A stretch of DNA of 64,000 nt from Chryseomicrobium aureum (lineage in GTDB: Bacteria; Bacillota; Bacilli; Bacillales_A; Planococcaceae): assembly GCF_016909155.1 (NCBI RefSeq), contig NZ_JAFBFG010000006.1, positions 1 to 64,000 of the forward strand, given 5' to 3'. Position numbers and translations under genes: made by a program. Below, piece after piece: positions 40,551 to 49,411 of this stretch; the first letter of the stretch is position 1, and the number at the start of each line of letters is the position of its first letter. The notes under the pieces are model-generated. The model did not search any database. It was not told the DNA's origin and was given only the letters and a program-made list of their open reading frames with translations.

Positions 40551-40572
40551 TTATTGAACACCTGTTCAATAA
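40551..40572. promoter_or_regulatory. 22-bp palindromic operator
   Basis: TTATTGAACA-CC-TGTTCAATAA, arms of 10 bp perfect, between the SDR gene and the TetR-like gene. It overlaps the likely promoter zone of the SDR gene. Confidence 0.8.
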
Positions 40573-40675
40573 AAAGTATACTAAGGATGATAAATTGACA
40601 CAATAATCAAAAAATAGATATCTGTTTACTAATGAACAAAACGCATAAATGTGTCGAGGAGGAAGTGAACAAAAA

Positions 40676-41251
40676 ATGAAAACGGATCTACGTGTTCTCA
40701 AAACAAAAGATGCTTTGCATGCAGGACTAGTTGCATTGTTAAAAACAAAGCCGCTCGAAAAAATTACCATCACAGAACTTTGCCAACAAGCCAAGATTAA
40801 CCGCGGAACGTTTTATCTTCATTACCAAGAAATCAATGATGTGTTCGAGGAATACTTCCGGGAAATCACAGCGGACCTCGCAAAATCCTATGAAGAGCCG
40901 TACCGCCATGTGTCTGTATTGAAAACGTCAGAATTAGATCCGTCTACTATCCGTATTTTTCATCACATCAAGAACTACGAATCTTTTTATGCAATTGTAT
41001 TGTCTAAACGAGTGCCTCTTTTGTATTACTACCTGCTGTTTGATGAAGTACGGACCTTATTTTTAAATGACCATGCGACTTCCTGGAATCAGCCCGAGAT
41101 TCAACGAGATTTGTATTGTGCCTATCAAGCGAATGCGATCATCGGGATGATTTTGCACTGGTATCAACATGGTTTCGAAGCATCTGCCCAGGAAATGAAC
41201 GAACAACTCGTGAAAATCATTAATTTACAACCAGCCAATTTAAATGACTAG
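40676..41251 (+). CDS. TetR/AcrR-family repressor
   Basis: 191 residues. N-terminal HTH (ITITELCQQAKINRGTFYLHYQEI) and C-terminal helical ligand-binding domain (TetR_C-type, rich in aromatic residues). GGAGGAAGTG lies upstream of ATG 40676. Predicted to bind the palindrome between it and the SDR gene, repressing both; the ligand is unknown. Confidence 0.9.
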   Translation: MKTDLRVLKTKDALHAGLVALLKTKPLEKITITELCQQAKINRGTFYLHYQEINDVFEEYFREITADLAKSYEEPYRHVSVLKTSELDPSTIRIFHHIKNYESFYAIVLSKRVPLLYYYLLFDEVRTLFLNDHATSWNQPEIQRDLYCAYQANAIIGMILHWYQHGFEASAQEMNEQLVKIINLQPANLND

Positions 41252-41299
41252 TTGTTCCACGGGGAACTTGAGACCAGGTCATAGGGAAGGAATGCAACT

Positions 41300-41705
41300 A
41301 TGAAAACTACTACTAAATTTGAAATTACGTTGGGAGATCCTATTCCGGCAAATGTAAAAGTGATTTCCCGCACCGGTGTTCGCGCAATCATCTGAAGTGG
41401 TCAGAACTTACTTATGATGAAATCGAACCGCGGAGACTACAAGTTTCCTGGGGGAGGTGTGGAGGCAGGAGAGAGTGACAAGCAGGCACTTGCACGAGAG
41501 CTGCTAGAAGAAACCGGGTATACAGATTTCGTGATTCGAGAACTCGCAGGACAGGCCATCCAAACGCACCCCGACCGAATCGAAAAAGGGGCTTGGTACC
41601 ACCTTCGATCCCATTGACCCGTTCAAGAATTTTTATATCGAACGTGAAAACAGTGTTTTGCAAGAATTAGTAAGAGTGCAGCGAGTAAGGGGGGACACAC
41701 CATGA
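41300..41705 (+). pseudogene. Nudix hydrolase, decayed
   Basis: ATG 41300 (GAAGG upstream) begins a Nudix protein. Codon 32 is TGA (TGA 41393-41395), after which the same frame continues with SGQNLLMMKSNRGDY and an intact Nudix box (GGGVEAGESDKQALARELLEETGY). It is lost again near 41615; another frame ends with DPFKNFYIERENSVLQELVR, the usual C-terminus, while the segment between is missing. So one nonsense change and one deletion/frameshift. It overlaps the following GNAT start by 4 bases. Confidence 0.8.
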
Positions 41706-42529
41706 GAACGCTGGAAGAATTAAAAGCCATCAAGACGTTGCAAAAAGTAGTGGAGGCTCATGACCACCTTGAGATGAAACTGAACTGGGAGATGCTCGAA
41801 GATAGAGAATCCAATGAGTATGATTTTCTCCACTATGAAAACGACGAACTCGTAGCCTTTCTTGGGCTCTATGGTTTTGGGTCTACTGTCGAAGTCACGG
41901 GGATGGTAAGGCCGAGGTCTCGTCGTGCGGGTCATTTTACACGCCTGTTTGATGAAGCAATGTTGACCGTATCGAAACTAGGATTCACAAAAGTCTTAAT
42001 GAATGCACCAGCTTCTTCTGAAGCAGCAAAAGCATTCTTGCAAAAGAAAGGAGCTATCTACTCGTTCACTGAACATCAAATGCAGTGGCAGCCAGTGGAA
42101 TTACCGGAAGCAACAGGGTTTACACTGCGACCTGCGGAAGACAGAGATAGAGAACTTCGTGTGCAACTGGATATCAAAGCATTTGGACTAACACGGGAAG
42201 ATTCACTCGCAACAGAAGGACGCATCACCGCGGAACCGGACACAGATTTGTGGATGATTGATGTGGAAGGAGAGCCGGTTGGGAAAGTGCGCGTGAAGCG
42301 AGAGGAAGGCCAAGCGTGGATCTACGGGTTTGCAATTTTACCTGAACACCAAGGAAAAGGAATCGGCCGCAATGTCCTTCGCAGGATTGTGAAAGACCAA
42401 AGTGAAGCAGGATACTCGGTCCATTTAGAGGTCGAAGCGACAAACGCGCATGCTCTGTGGTTATATGAATCTGTAGGATTTAAAGTTCACCATGCGCAGG
42501 ATTATTATACATACAGTTTGAATAGTTAA
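41702..42529 (+). CDS. Tandem GNAT-domain acetyltransferase
   Basis: 275 residues with two GNAT domains. The first (about 40-135) has TGMVRPRSRRAGHFTRLFDEA; the second (about 140-275) has the clear acetyl-CoA loop AILPEHQGKGIGRNVLRRIV and the NAHALWLYESVGFKV motif. Substrate unknown. GGGGGG precedes ATG 41702; the gene overlaps the decayed Nudix gene, with which it was probably cotranscribed. Confidence 0.88.
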   Translation: MRTLEELKAIKTLQKVVEAHDHLEMKLNWEMLEDRESNEYDFLHYENDELVAFLGLYGFGSTVEVTGMVRPRSRRAGHFTRLFDEAMLTVSKLGFTKVLMNAPASSEAAKAFLQKKGAIYSFTEHQMQWQPVELPEATGFTLRPAEDRDRELRVQLDIKAFGLTREDSLATEGRITAEPDTDLWMIDVEGEPVGKVRVKREEGQAWIYGFAILPEHQGKGIGRNVLRRIVKDQSEAGYSVHLEVEATNAHALWLYESVGFKVHHAQDYYTYSLNS

Positions 42530-42531
42530 AA

Positions 42532-42566
42532 AAGGTGTGTACATAGCGTACGCAGCTTTTTACTGA
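42532..42566. terminator. Bidirectional terminator
   Basis: AAAAGGTGTGTAC/GTACGCAGCTTTT imperfect stem (2 mismatches) with A- and T-flanks, between GNAT and a small minus-strand ORF. Confidence 0.7.
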
Positions 42567-42727
42567 CTGTCTTTTGAAGACTTCTCTTCAGTTTCTGTAA
42601 AAATATAAAATATGGTCATTGCACTCAAAATCCAATAACAGGCGACAGCAATCCAATTCTCAATGACTATCGACATCATGATAGCAGTGGCTACCATGAA
42701 TAGTGCCAGCAGTAGCTTTTCGTTCAT
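42560..42727 (-). CDS. 55-residue membrane protein
   Basis: ATG 42727, with GAGGTGAAG upstream. Two hydrophobic stretches (about 4-21 and 24-43) and an acidic/polar tail (TETEEKSSKDSQ). No family recognised, but the intact start, ribosome binding site and terminator support a real gene. Confidence 0.6.
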   Translation of the reverse strand: MNEKLLLALFMVATAIMMSIVIENWIAVACYWILSAMTIFYIFTETEEKSSKDSQ

Positions 42728-42883
42728 GTCTTCACCTCATCCAATTTATGTATAGTTAATCCTACCAATAAAATCCAAATTAATCCATCTATTTTTATAA
42801 GGCACCAAGGCGAGCTAGTGGTCCACCGCAAATCCCAATAAACCGATTCAATACAGTCATTTGAATGAAAATGACTATATTAA
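42728..42883. other. Intergenic stretch, nothing identified
   Basis: Between the small membrane gene and a headless coding remnant; probably contains the promoter of the former on the minus strand. No ORF or structured element was identified. Confidence 0.4.
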
Positions 42884-43030
42884 AAAAATCCCTATCCGCA
42901 TTTAAAGAAAAATCAAATTATCAATGCACTTACACGTAACAGGGCCAAGACTTCGGGTATCGTCTGGCTCATCTATTACATGCGACTCCGTAAAGAGGCT
43001 GACGTGATTGACAAGGCTTTAAATAATTAA
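42884..43030 (+). pseudogene. Headless coding remnant
   Basis: An open plus-strand frame of 48 codons without a start, preceded by a stop at 42881 and ending TAA 43028. The sequence (NALTRNRAKTSGIVWLIYYM, then RLRKEADVIDKALNN) looks like a real C-terminus. An ATG in another frame at 42871 suggests an upstream frameshift. Family unknown. Confidence 0.4.
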
Positions 43031-43033
43031 AAA

Positions 43034-43060
43034 GAGAAGGCACCAACGCCTTCTCCCATG
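43034..43060 (-). terminator. Rho-independent terminator
   Basis: GAGAAGGC/GCCTTCTC stem with a 6-nt loop; T-run on the minus strand, downstream of the small hydrophilic protein. Confidence 0.8.
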
Positions 43061-43071
43061 TATCTATTGAA

Positions 43072-43314
43072 TTACGAGCCGGAGGTGTTGATGCCGCTTT
43101 GGTCAGGTTTTTTACCTTTACGAGCAGCATTCTCTTTGCTCCATGTCACATCGTCTGATGAATGGTTAGTGGAGTGGCTTGAAGAACTAATCTGGCCGCC
43201 TTTTTCGTCAAGCTCCTCGTGAATGATTTGATCAGGATTGTACGAAGTGTCCTCGCCGACATTGCGTTCAGCTTCTTCACGACGGATTTTCTGATCACCC
43301 TTTCGATTTGCCAT
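43072..43314 (-). CDS. Small hydrophilic protein
   Basis: 80 residues from ATG 43314 (GGAGG upstream). Very rich in charged residues, Ser, Gly and Asn, with no hydrophobic core; probably disordered. It could be a stress- or spore-associated small protein, but no family motif is visible. Confidence 0.65.
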   Translation of the reverse strand: MANRKGDQKIRREEAERNVGEDTSYNPDQIIHEELDEKGGQISSSSHSTNHSSDDVTWSKENAARKGKKPDQSGINTSGS

Positions 43315-43501
43315 GTACGATTCCTCCAATCCCTTAATTTGTGGTACACATTATAGATTCCCTCCGATTGTTACGAAAAACGTTATACATGAAGGTGATA
43401 CAAAAATGTAACCTATGAAATACTCGTCTATAGTTGGAGAAAATACCAAGACTATAAGGGTTATTCATGACAAGTCTACATATCCAACATGTTTTTTTAG
43501 A

Positions 43502-43846
43502 TTACCCCGCAAACTCCCGCTTATATTGCATCGCCAAGTATACACCAGTAGCGACAAATGCCACCCCATACTTGAGTACAAAGAAAATCGTCCACATTTC
43601 TTCTTTTGGCAGAATAAAATCTCCTAGAATTACCGCGCCTAGCAAAACGAACGTGCTCTTCAAATAAATTTGATTCGTCCGCTCATCAGGCTTCCCGATC
43701 CGGTAATAGTAAACCGTGATGAGTGCGGCTCCCAAAAGTAAAAGCCCTAAGCTCGCCATCAGTACCATATTGAAATTCGCATTCGATTGCTCGGCCCAGT
43801 CCATCAGCGGAGAAAAAACAAATGCCCCTACGTGATCTATCCTCAT
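43502..43846 (-). CDS. Membrane protein of an XRE-linked pair
   Basis: 114 residues, three predicted helices (about 27-45, 65-80, 85-105), with a GKPDERTNQIYLKS loop that resembles DUF2178-type membrane proteins. ATG 43846 overlaps the stop of the XRE gene (ATGA). Such pairs are common in Firmicutes; function unknown. Confidence 0.7.
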   Translation of the reverse strand: MRIDHVGAFVFSPLMDWAEQSNANFNMVLMASLGLLLLGAALITVYYYRIGKPDERTNQIYLKSTFVLLGAVILGDFILPKEEMWTIFFVLKYGVAFVATGVYLAMQYKREFAG

Positions 43847-44076
43847 TTTTCATCCATCCCCTTTACATACGTAAAAATATCCCCGATTTCCACCTTGAAA
43901 AAATCAGCAATCCGGAAAGCCAAGAGCAGCGACGGCACATAATTGCCTTTCTCCATGACAAAAATCGTCTGCTTCGATACCCCAACGGCCTTTCCGAGCT
44001 CCGCCTGCGTCAGTTTGGCAAGAACCCGGTGTTCATAAACCTTATTGGCAATCGAATCGCCCACCTCATTTTTCAT
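43843..44076 (-). CDS. XRE-family HTH regulator
   Basis: 77 residues. TQAELGKAVGVSKQTIFVMEKGNYVPSLLLAFRIADFF is a full XRE HTH of the Bacillus YgzD type. ATG 44076 follows GAGGTG. Two 12-bp direct repeats and an inverted repeat lie upstream, likely its operator. It is translationally coupled to the membrane protein. Confidence 0.9.
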   Translation of the reverse strand: MKNEVGDSIANKVYEHRVLAKLTQAELGKAVGVSKQTIFVMEKGNYVPSLLLAFRIADFFKVEIGDIFTYVKGMDEK

Positions 44077-44101
44077 TTGCTTCACCTCTTATTTTCAATA
44101 A

Positions 44102-44169
44102 TAAAGTAAACTTATCAAAAAGTAAAGTAAACTTTAATTCTTTATATTTCCAATTTACTTTACGGTAAA
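44102..44169. promoter_or_regulatory. Putative XRE operator repeats
   Basis: TAAAGTAAACTT occurs at 44102-44113 and at 44123-44134, 21 bp apart (two helical turns). A related inverted element TTTACTTTACGGTAAA lies at 44154-44169. Together they lie just upstream of the XRE gene. Confidence 0.65.
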
Positions 44170-44197
44170 TAAAAATCCAGCTCGCAACTGAGCTGGA
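44168..44197 (-). terminator. Terminator of DUF3784 gene
   Basis: ATCCAGCTC/GAGCTGGAT stem with a short loop and T-tail on the minus strand. Confidence 0.85.
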
Positions 44198-44198
44198 T

Positions 44199-44519
44199 CT
44201 ACTGCTGACGGAAACGATTCCCCGTATTTGAATACACAAGCGTAAAAACAATCAGTCCTATCATCAACGCAATACCAATCCATAGCAGTGCGGGAATCTC
44301 TAGCCATTCACTTAGAGAGAGCAGTACCAAACTGAAGCAGATCCCGTACAGTACTTTTCCCATAAATTTGCATAGCGCGACCTCATCATACTTCGCTTTT
44401 TCCTCTTTCGGCACCGTGTTGTAACCCGCAATCAGAAAAGCGCCTTTGCCTTGGGAGAGGTAGACGGCTAGGATGAGGAGGGGGATGATCAATAGAAGAT
44501 TGATTAAAGCTCCGGACAT
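44199..44519 (-). CDS. DUF3784 membrane protein
   Basis: 106 residues with three helices (about 5-22, 55-72, 77-98). The GKGAFLIAGYNTVPKEEKAKYDEVALCKFMG segment is the DUF3784 signature. Function unknown. AGGAG-type site precedes ATG 44519. Confidence 0.85.
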   Translation of the reverse strand: MSGALINLLLIIPLLILAVYLSQGKGAFLIAGYNTVPKEEKAKYDEVALCKFMGKVLYGICFSLVLLSLSEWLEIPALLWIGIALMIGLIVFTLVYSNTGNRFRQQ

Positions 44520-44754
44520 TTTGGGGCTCCTTTCTATATTGAATGTATAACTTGTTTACGGAGTTTTTCGCTCATTGGTTTCAGTAATCATTTCAAGCCC
44601 AAGACCAAAAGCCAAACTTCTTTTAGAAGTTTAGCTTCTTCTTACTAATTAATAGACTCTAGCATCCTCTCAAATAACAAGTATCGTAACTATATTAAAT
44701 CTTCATTGTTTTTTAAGAATGTATTTAGCGAATAGTAGAAAGGGCATTATTAGT
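44520..44754. other. Intergenic stretch, nothing identified
   Basis: No ORF or structured element identified. It separates housekeeping-like small genes from the defence-type genes that follow. Confidence 0.4.
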
Positions 44755-47184
44755 CTAATTTAATCTTTTTGCCTTCCTCTCAAAGTAACAATGCAACCGA
44801 AACTCACAAATCTCCTTAGTCCACTGAAATAAAATCGCTTGATCCTCAGCTGCTACATCAAAATCAAACCAGAACTCTTTGTTTTCAAATCTCACTAAGC
44901 CATCAACTTTGCCACTCCAAAACTTCATTGGGTTGTCTTCGATATGCTTAGCGACTTTCTGTTGCTCAAACTGTGAAAATTTAATTTGCTGGGCAAGTGT
45001 GAAATCGATATCACGTCGGTATTTCTTCCCCCAAAGAAATTCGTAAAAGCATTGGGCTACTTCTTCAGCTAAGATTGGTTTATACCATTCAGATGGGCCT
45101 CGCTGCAGCATACAGTGAAGAAGAGTCATTTTATAGCTCTTAGTCATACTAGTCTCTTCTACTTCAACCAACCAAGCTTGGTAGTCTCTCAAGATTCGCT
45201 CTTCATGAGTACTTAAATCGCCAGCTTCTTGTATTAAGTTAAAATAGGAACCAAATTCTCTTCTAATTGATAGAGTATCCACAGGTGTTTGCAAATGAAA
45301 TTCAAGATAGGTTGGACGGCGACCGAGATCCGCTTTCAATTCGTAGTAATGAGATAGTAGGACATCTTTTGGCTTTCGGTATTTCCGAATCATATGTTTT
45401 ACAAGATCTACTACTTGAGTATCTAAGTGAATCTCACAATCCATCGGTAGCGTATCAGCGATTTTAGTCACTCCAGTGCCAATAGGCTGTTCTGGATTAA
45501 ATACACGCCATTTCAAATCCGCATTGCGATAGTTCCCTATCAAATCTATGATTACGCAGTGATCTTTCCCATCTGCCAGTCGCAGGCCTCGTCCAATCTG
45601 CTGGGTAAATACTGCAAGAGATTCGGTAGGCCGAACAAATAGAAGTGTATCTACCTTTGGGATATCTACCCCTTCATTGAAAAGGTCTACAGTAAAGATA
45701 ATTTCGAGCTCTCCATCGTTTAACTTTTGTCGCGCACTTTTCCGTACATCTGGGTCCGACTTGGCATCTAGACTAATCGCATGAATTCCTTGTTGTTTGA
45801 AGTAGTTTGCTAAAAACTGTGCTTGGCGAACGGAAGAACAGAACCCGATTGTACGCGTCTGCTTTTTTGATTGCCACTCTGAGAAAATCATTTCTGCCAT
45901 CGACTCACGGAGCTGAACTCGAGCAAGATCTTCCTCCGCATAGCCAGTTCCAACCCAACGTAATTGACTATAATCCGTATCGTCATAAACTCCATAATAC
46001 TTAAAAGGGGCCAGCCATTGTTTTTGAATGGCATCTAAGAAGTTAATGGTAATAGCGACATTCCCATCACAAATCCCGAATACATCACTATTGTCTAATC
46101 GGTGAGGTGTGGCAGTGATGCCTAATAAAAATCTAGGTTTGAAATGATTGATGATGCGCATATAACTTGGGGCTGTCGCGTGGTGGAACTCATCAACAAC
46201 AATCAAATCAAATTCTTCGGACTGGAACTTAGCTAGATGGTGTTCTTGGCTAAGTGTTGACACCGATGCAAATAAGAAATCTACGTCTATGTCTTTGTGT
46301 GTTGCGTTGTAAAGTCCGGACTTCTTCGAATTATGAACATGTTGGAAAGAGTCACGTGCTTGATACAAAATTTCTTCTCTATGTGCGACGAAGAGAACAC
46401 GTTTGAAACGTTCCGCGAAAAAAGCTGCAAGATACGTCTTGCCTAAACCCGTCGCCATAACGGCAAGAGCCTTATCGTACTCTTCCTCCATTGACTCCTC
46501 CAGAGCTTTCAACGCCAATTCCTGTGCTGGACGGGGAGTGACATCTGTTGAATAAATTTCGTTCGTTTCAATCAAGATAGGCTCATAATCTGTCCCGTCT
46601 GTTCCAAACATCACTTCAATCTCATCGTGCTTTGCCCAGAGAGAACTGAGTGGCATAGCCTTATTGTTTTCGTTGTACTTAGTTTCATATAAAAGAAGAG
46701 TTTCAGAATTCACAGGTAGAGTTTGAGGGTGATAAAACAGACGCATAAACTCAGTTGCAGCTTCTTCAAAGAGTGGTTCTTCAAGTGGTGTTGGCACAAA
46801 AAGGCTCCATTCAATTCCGTTTGTCAGCGCAGATTTTGAAAGGTTGGAAGATCCAACGATCAATGTATTCTCTGTAGTATTTCGGAACAAGTACGCTTTT
46901 GGGTGAAAGGAGAGTCCATGACTCTGATAAATGCGTACTTCTGCTTCTGGCACTGCGTCAATTAACCGTCGCAAAGCTTCTGGCTGCGTAATGGATAAAT
47001 AATCGCCTACTAAAAGTTTAATGTCTGCTCCACGCTTTGCGGCATCTACTAAACTAGGAAGTACCAGGTCCACACCGGATTTCATTGCAAATGCAGTAAT
47101 CCAGTAGACAGTCGTAGCTTGTTCTAATTGCTGTTCCAAATTTGAAACTAGATTTTGTGTGATGAACCGAATCTCAGTCATCAT
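44755..47184 (-). CDS. PLD-nuclease-like and SF2 helicase fusion
   Basis: 809 residues. The N-terminal 170 residues form a phospholipase-D-like domain (HPKAYLF, then IVGSSNLSKSALTNG: one HxK motif). The middle is an SF2 helicase: ATGLGKTY (Walker A, near 245), DEFHHA (motif II), TATP (motif III), and QQIGRGLR (motif VI). The C-terminal 250 residues are of unknown function. Proteins of this layout are found in restriction- and defence-type loci. It overlaps the upstream pyrophosphatase by 11 bases; ATG 47184 or 47181. Confidence 0.88.
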   Translation of the reverse strand: MMTEIRFITQNLVSNLEQQLEQATTVYWITAFAMKSGVDLVLPSLVDAAKRGADIKLLVGDYLSITQPEALRRLIDAVPEAEVRIYQSHGLSFHPKAYLFRNTTENTLIVGSSNLSKSALTNGIEWSLFVPTPLEEPLFEEAATEFMRLFYHPQTLPVNSETLLLYETKYNENNKAMPLSSLWAKHDEIEVMFGTDGTDYEPILIETNEIYSTDVTPRPAQELALKALEESMEEEYDKALAVMATGLGKTYLAAFFAERFKRVLFVAHREEILYQARDSFQHVHNSKKSGLYNATHKDIDVDFLFASVSTLSQEHHLAKFQSEEFDLIVVDEFHHATAPSYMRIINHFKPRFLLGITATPHRLDNSDVFGICDGNVAITINFLDAIQKQWLAPFKYYGVYDDTDYSQLRWVGTGYAEEDLARVQLRESMAEMIFSEWQSKKQTRTIGFCSSVRQAQFLANYFKQQGIHAISLDAKSDPDVRKSARQKLNDGELEIIFTVDLFNEGVDIPKVDTLLFVRPTESLAVFTQQIGRGLRLADGKDHCVIIDLIGNYRNADLKWRVFNPEQPIGTGVTKIADTLPMDCEIHLDTQVVDLVKHMIRKYRKPKDVLLSHYYELKADLGRRPTYLEFHLQTPVDTLSIRREFGSYFNLIQEAGDLSTHEERILRDYQAWLVEVEETSMTKSYKMTLLHCMLQRGPSEWYKPILAEEVAQCFYEFLWGKKYRRDIDFTLAQQIKFSQFEQQKVAKHIEDNPMKFWSGKVDGLVRFENKEFWFDFDVAAEDQAILFQWTKEICEFRLHCYFERKAKRLN

Positions 47185-47500
47185 GCACCTCGATCAAATA
47201 AATCCCTTTATCAAACCCGCCACGTTTTTCTTTCTTCTTCACGCGTACTTCTTCCAACTGTTCGTATGTTGCATTATGTAGGGGAAGAGCAGCATGAACC
47301 AACTCCAGAATATCTGCGAGTTCTTCTAGTGCATCATGGTTGTTTTGAGTTGACTGATACTCCTGCACTTCTTCTGTTAGCTTCGCTTTAATCTCTTCTT
47401 CATGACGTTCTTTAGATAGCATCTCCATATCATAAGTCTTACCGTCTTTTTCGATGATTTCTAGGATGCGATCTCGGATAAGCTTGTTGTAGATTGGCAT
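47174..47500 (-). CDS. MazG-like NTP pyrophosphohydrolase
   Basis: 108 residues. KLTEEVQEYQ near 41 and ALEELADILELVHA near 57 give the ExxE...ExxD metal-binding pattern of the MazG/HisE all-alpha NTP pyrophosphatases. Annotated widely as phosphoribosyl-ATP pyrophosphohydrolase-like, though here it is not in a histidine operon. It is translationally coupled to the PLD-helicase, so a joint role, perhaps nucleotide control during defence, is plausible. Confidence 0.8.
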   Translation of the reverse strand: MPIYNKLIRDRILEIIEKDGKTYDMEMLSKERHEEEIKAKLTEEVQEYQSTQNNHDALEELADILELVHAALPLHNATYEQLEEVRVKKKEKRGGFDKGIYLIEVHDD

Positions 47501-47667
47501 TGTATGTCCTCATTTCATATATGGTTATTGCTTTCATTATACTAGTAGCATCTGTACATATTAAGATAATTCTGTAAATAAATGATGCTGTGTTGTTAGT
47601 ATTTGGTTATAGTGGAGATATAGTCATATAAAATAGAGATTTAAAGATAAACATGGGGGAATGAAGT

Positions 47668-49359
47668 ATGAGTCGGTTAAATGATGATAGTATTACCATT
47701 TTTCAAGCATTGACTAATATTGAAAGTGGAAAGTATGTTATGCCTGCTTTTCAAAGACAATTTGTATGGGGTACTGAACAAATAGAAAAGTTATGGGATT
47801 CTATTTTATTAGATTATCCAATAGCTACATTCTTATTTTGGCATGTTGACGATTCTAATGTTTCATGGGACACCTATTTCTGTAATTTCCTATCAAAGGT
47901 CACATTTGATAGTAGGAAACAAGCAGATACGATGAATTACGAGTTGACTAGTATTGATGTGAGAACTTCTGATACAGCTGTACTAGATGGACAACAAAGA
48001 CTCACCTCATTGTTTTTGTCTTTATTCGGTGAATCTACTATTCGGCCAAATTACGCTCGTAGAAGTACTGGAAGTTTGACTTATACAAAACTATTGATTG
48101 AACTAGATCAAAATAAAATTGCTGTAGATGAGGAAGAATATAATAGCAAGAAATTTGATATTCGTTTTAGTGAAAAAGTAGGTCGTCTAAGCCCTACTCA
48201 ATTTGAAATACGTACAATTTTACAAAGTCGTTTTCAAAATAATGAGACTAGAGAGCAGGCAATAGAAGATGAGATTTCAAATGTACCTTCCAATAGCAAA
48301 GAATATGCACGAAACATTTTAAACAAGTTATATCACAAAATATATACTGAAAAACTTATTCGTTATACAGAAATTAGAGATATGAAACAAGATGATGCTC
48401 TTGAAATGTTTGTCAGATTTAATAGTGGGGGAAAGGCTCTTAAAAAATCTGAGATTACAATGTCAATCTTAGAGGCGTACTGGCCAAGTGCAAAGTCGGA
48501 GTTTGGAAAAATACTTGTAGGAGCATATACAGGATTTGGTTCTGATTTTATTATACGTGCTGCACTAATGCTTTATGGCGATGTTGTAAAATCAAATATT
48601 AATAAAAAAATCGCAGAAGATTTGAAGAATGATTGGACGGGCTTTAAAATGGCTCTATTAAATTTAGAAGAGTTATTGAAAGAAATGAAAATAGATGTAA
48701 GTCGCTTTGCTTCTAGTTGGAACGTTTTACTGCCAATTGTTTATTATATATACTACTCTCCTGATTATAAGAAAAATACAGCTAGTATTAGAGCGTACTT
48801 AATAAGAGCAATTTTCTTTACATACTTTCAATCTGGCACAACAGGTAAGCTTCAACAGATGAAAAGTAATATTAATAATTATGATTATGAAATTACAATT
48901 GAGATGTTGGACCAAATTAATGATCTTCGAGTAACGGAAGGTAAGATTGAAGATATTTTGAACTCGGAAAAAGGTAGTAGAGTAGCAGGAGAAGTACTTT
49001 ATTATTTAGGATTAGACTGGACGAATCGCAACTTTAAATATGAGCAAGATCATCTTCACCCTGACACGCGTTTCAGTGATAGTAAACCAGTTTCAGTTCA
49101 AATGGATGATTGGCGCAGGTGGCGAGGGATGAGAAATCGACTACCAAATCTACATCTACTTGAAGGCAGAAGCAATGGCAGTAAGAATGCAATGCGTTTA
49201 GTTGATTACTATAATGACATGAACCAAGATCAAAAAGAAGATTTCATTAAACAAGCTATGATTAATCCTAATTCATCGCTTGAATTTGAAAACTTTGAGG
49301 AGTTTTATGAGGCGAGAAAAGAGATATTGAAGGGGAAAATTAAAGGATTACTGATTTAA
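47668..49359 (+). CDS. DUF262-DUF1524 protein (GmrSD-like nuclease)
   Basis: 563 residues. DUF262 at the N-terminus: PAFQRQFVWGTEQIEKLWDS near 27 and VLDGQQRLTSL near 106 (ParB-like nucleotide-binding motif). Near 460-510 it has DHLHPDTRF followed by RNRLPNLHLLEG and SNGSKN, the His-Asn arrangement of the DUF1524 HNH nuclease. Both parts are in one chain, as in fused GmrSD-type enzymes that cut phage DNA carrying modified cytosines. It is AT-richer than its neighbours. ATG 47668 follows GGGGGAATGA. Confidence 0.85.
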   Translation: MSRLNDDSITIFQALTNIESGKYVMPAFQRQFVWGTEQIEKLWDSILLDYPIATFLFWHVDDSNVSWDTYFCNFLSKVTFDSRKQADTMNYELTSIDVRTSDTAVLDGQQRLTSLFLSLFGESTIRPNYARRSTGSLTYTKLLIELDQNKIAVDEEEYNSKKFDIRFSEKVGRLSPTQFEIRTILQSRFQNNETREQAIEDEISNVPSNSKEYARNILNKLYHKIYTEKLIRYTEIRDMKQDDALEMFVRFNSGGKALKKSEITMSILEAYWPSAKSEFGKILVGAYTGFGSDFIIRAALMLYGDVVKSNINKKIAEDLKNDWTGFKMALLNLEELLKEMKIDVSRFASSWNVLLPIVYYIYYSPDYKKNTASIRAYLIRAIFFTYFQSGTTGKLQQMKSNINNYDYEITIEMLDQINDLRVTEGKIEDILNSEKGSRVAGEVLYYLGLDWTNRNFKYEQDHLHPDTRFSDSKPVSVQMDDWRRWRGMRNRLPNLHLLEGRSNGSKNAMRLVDYYNDMNQDQKEDFIKQAMINPNSSLEFENFEEFYEARKEILKGKIKGLLI

Positions 49360-49411
49360 AAGGGGACAAAGTTAAGGGCGAAGTGGTGAATGATAAGAGC
49401 AGGGGATGACT

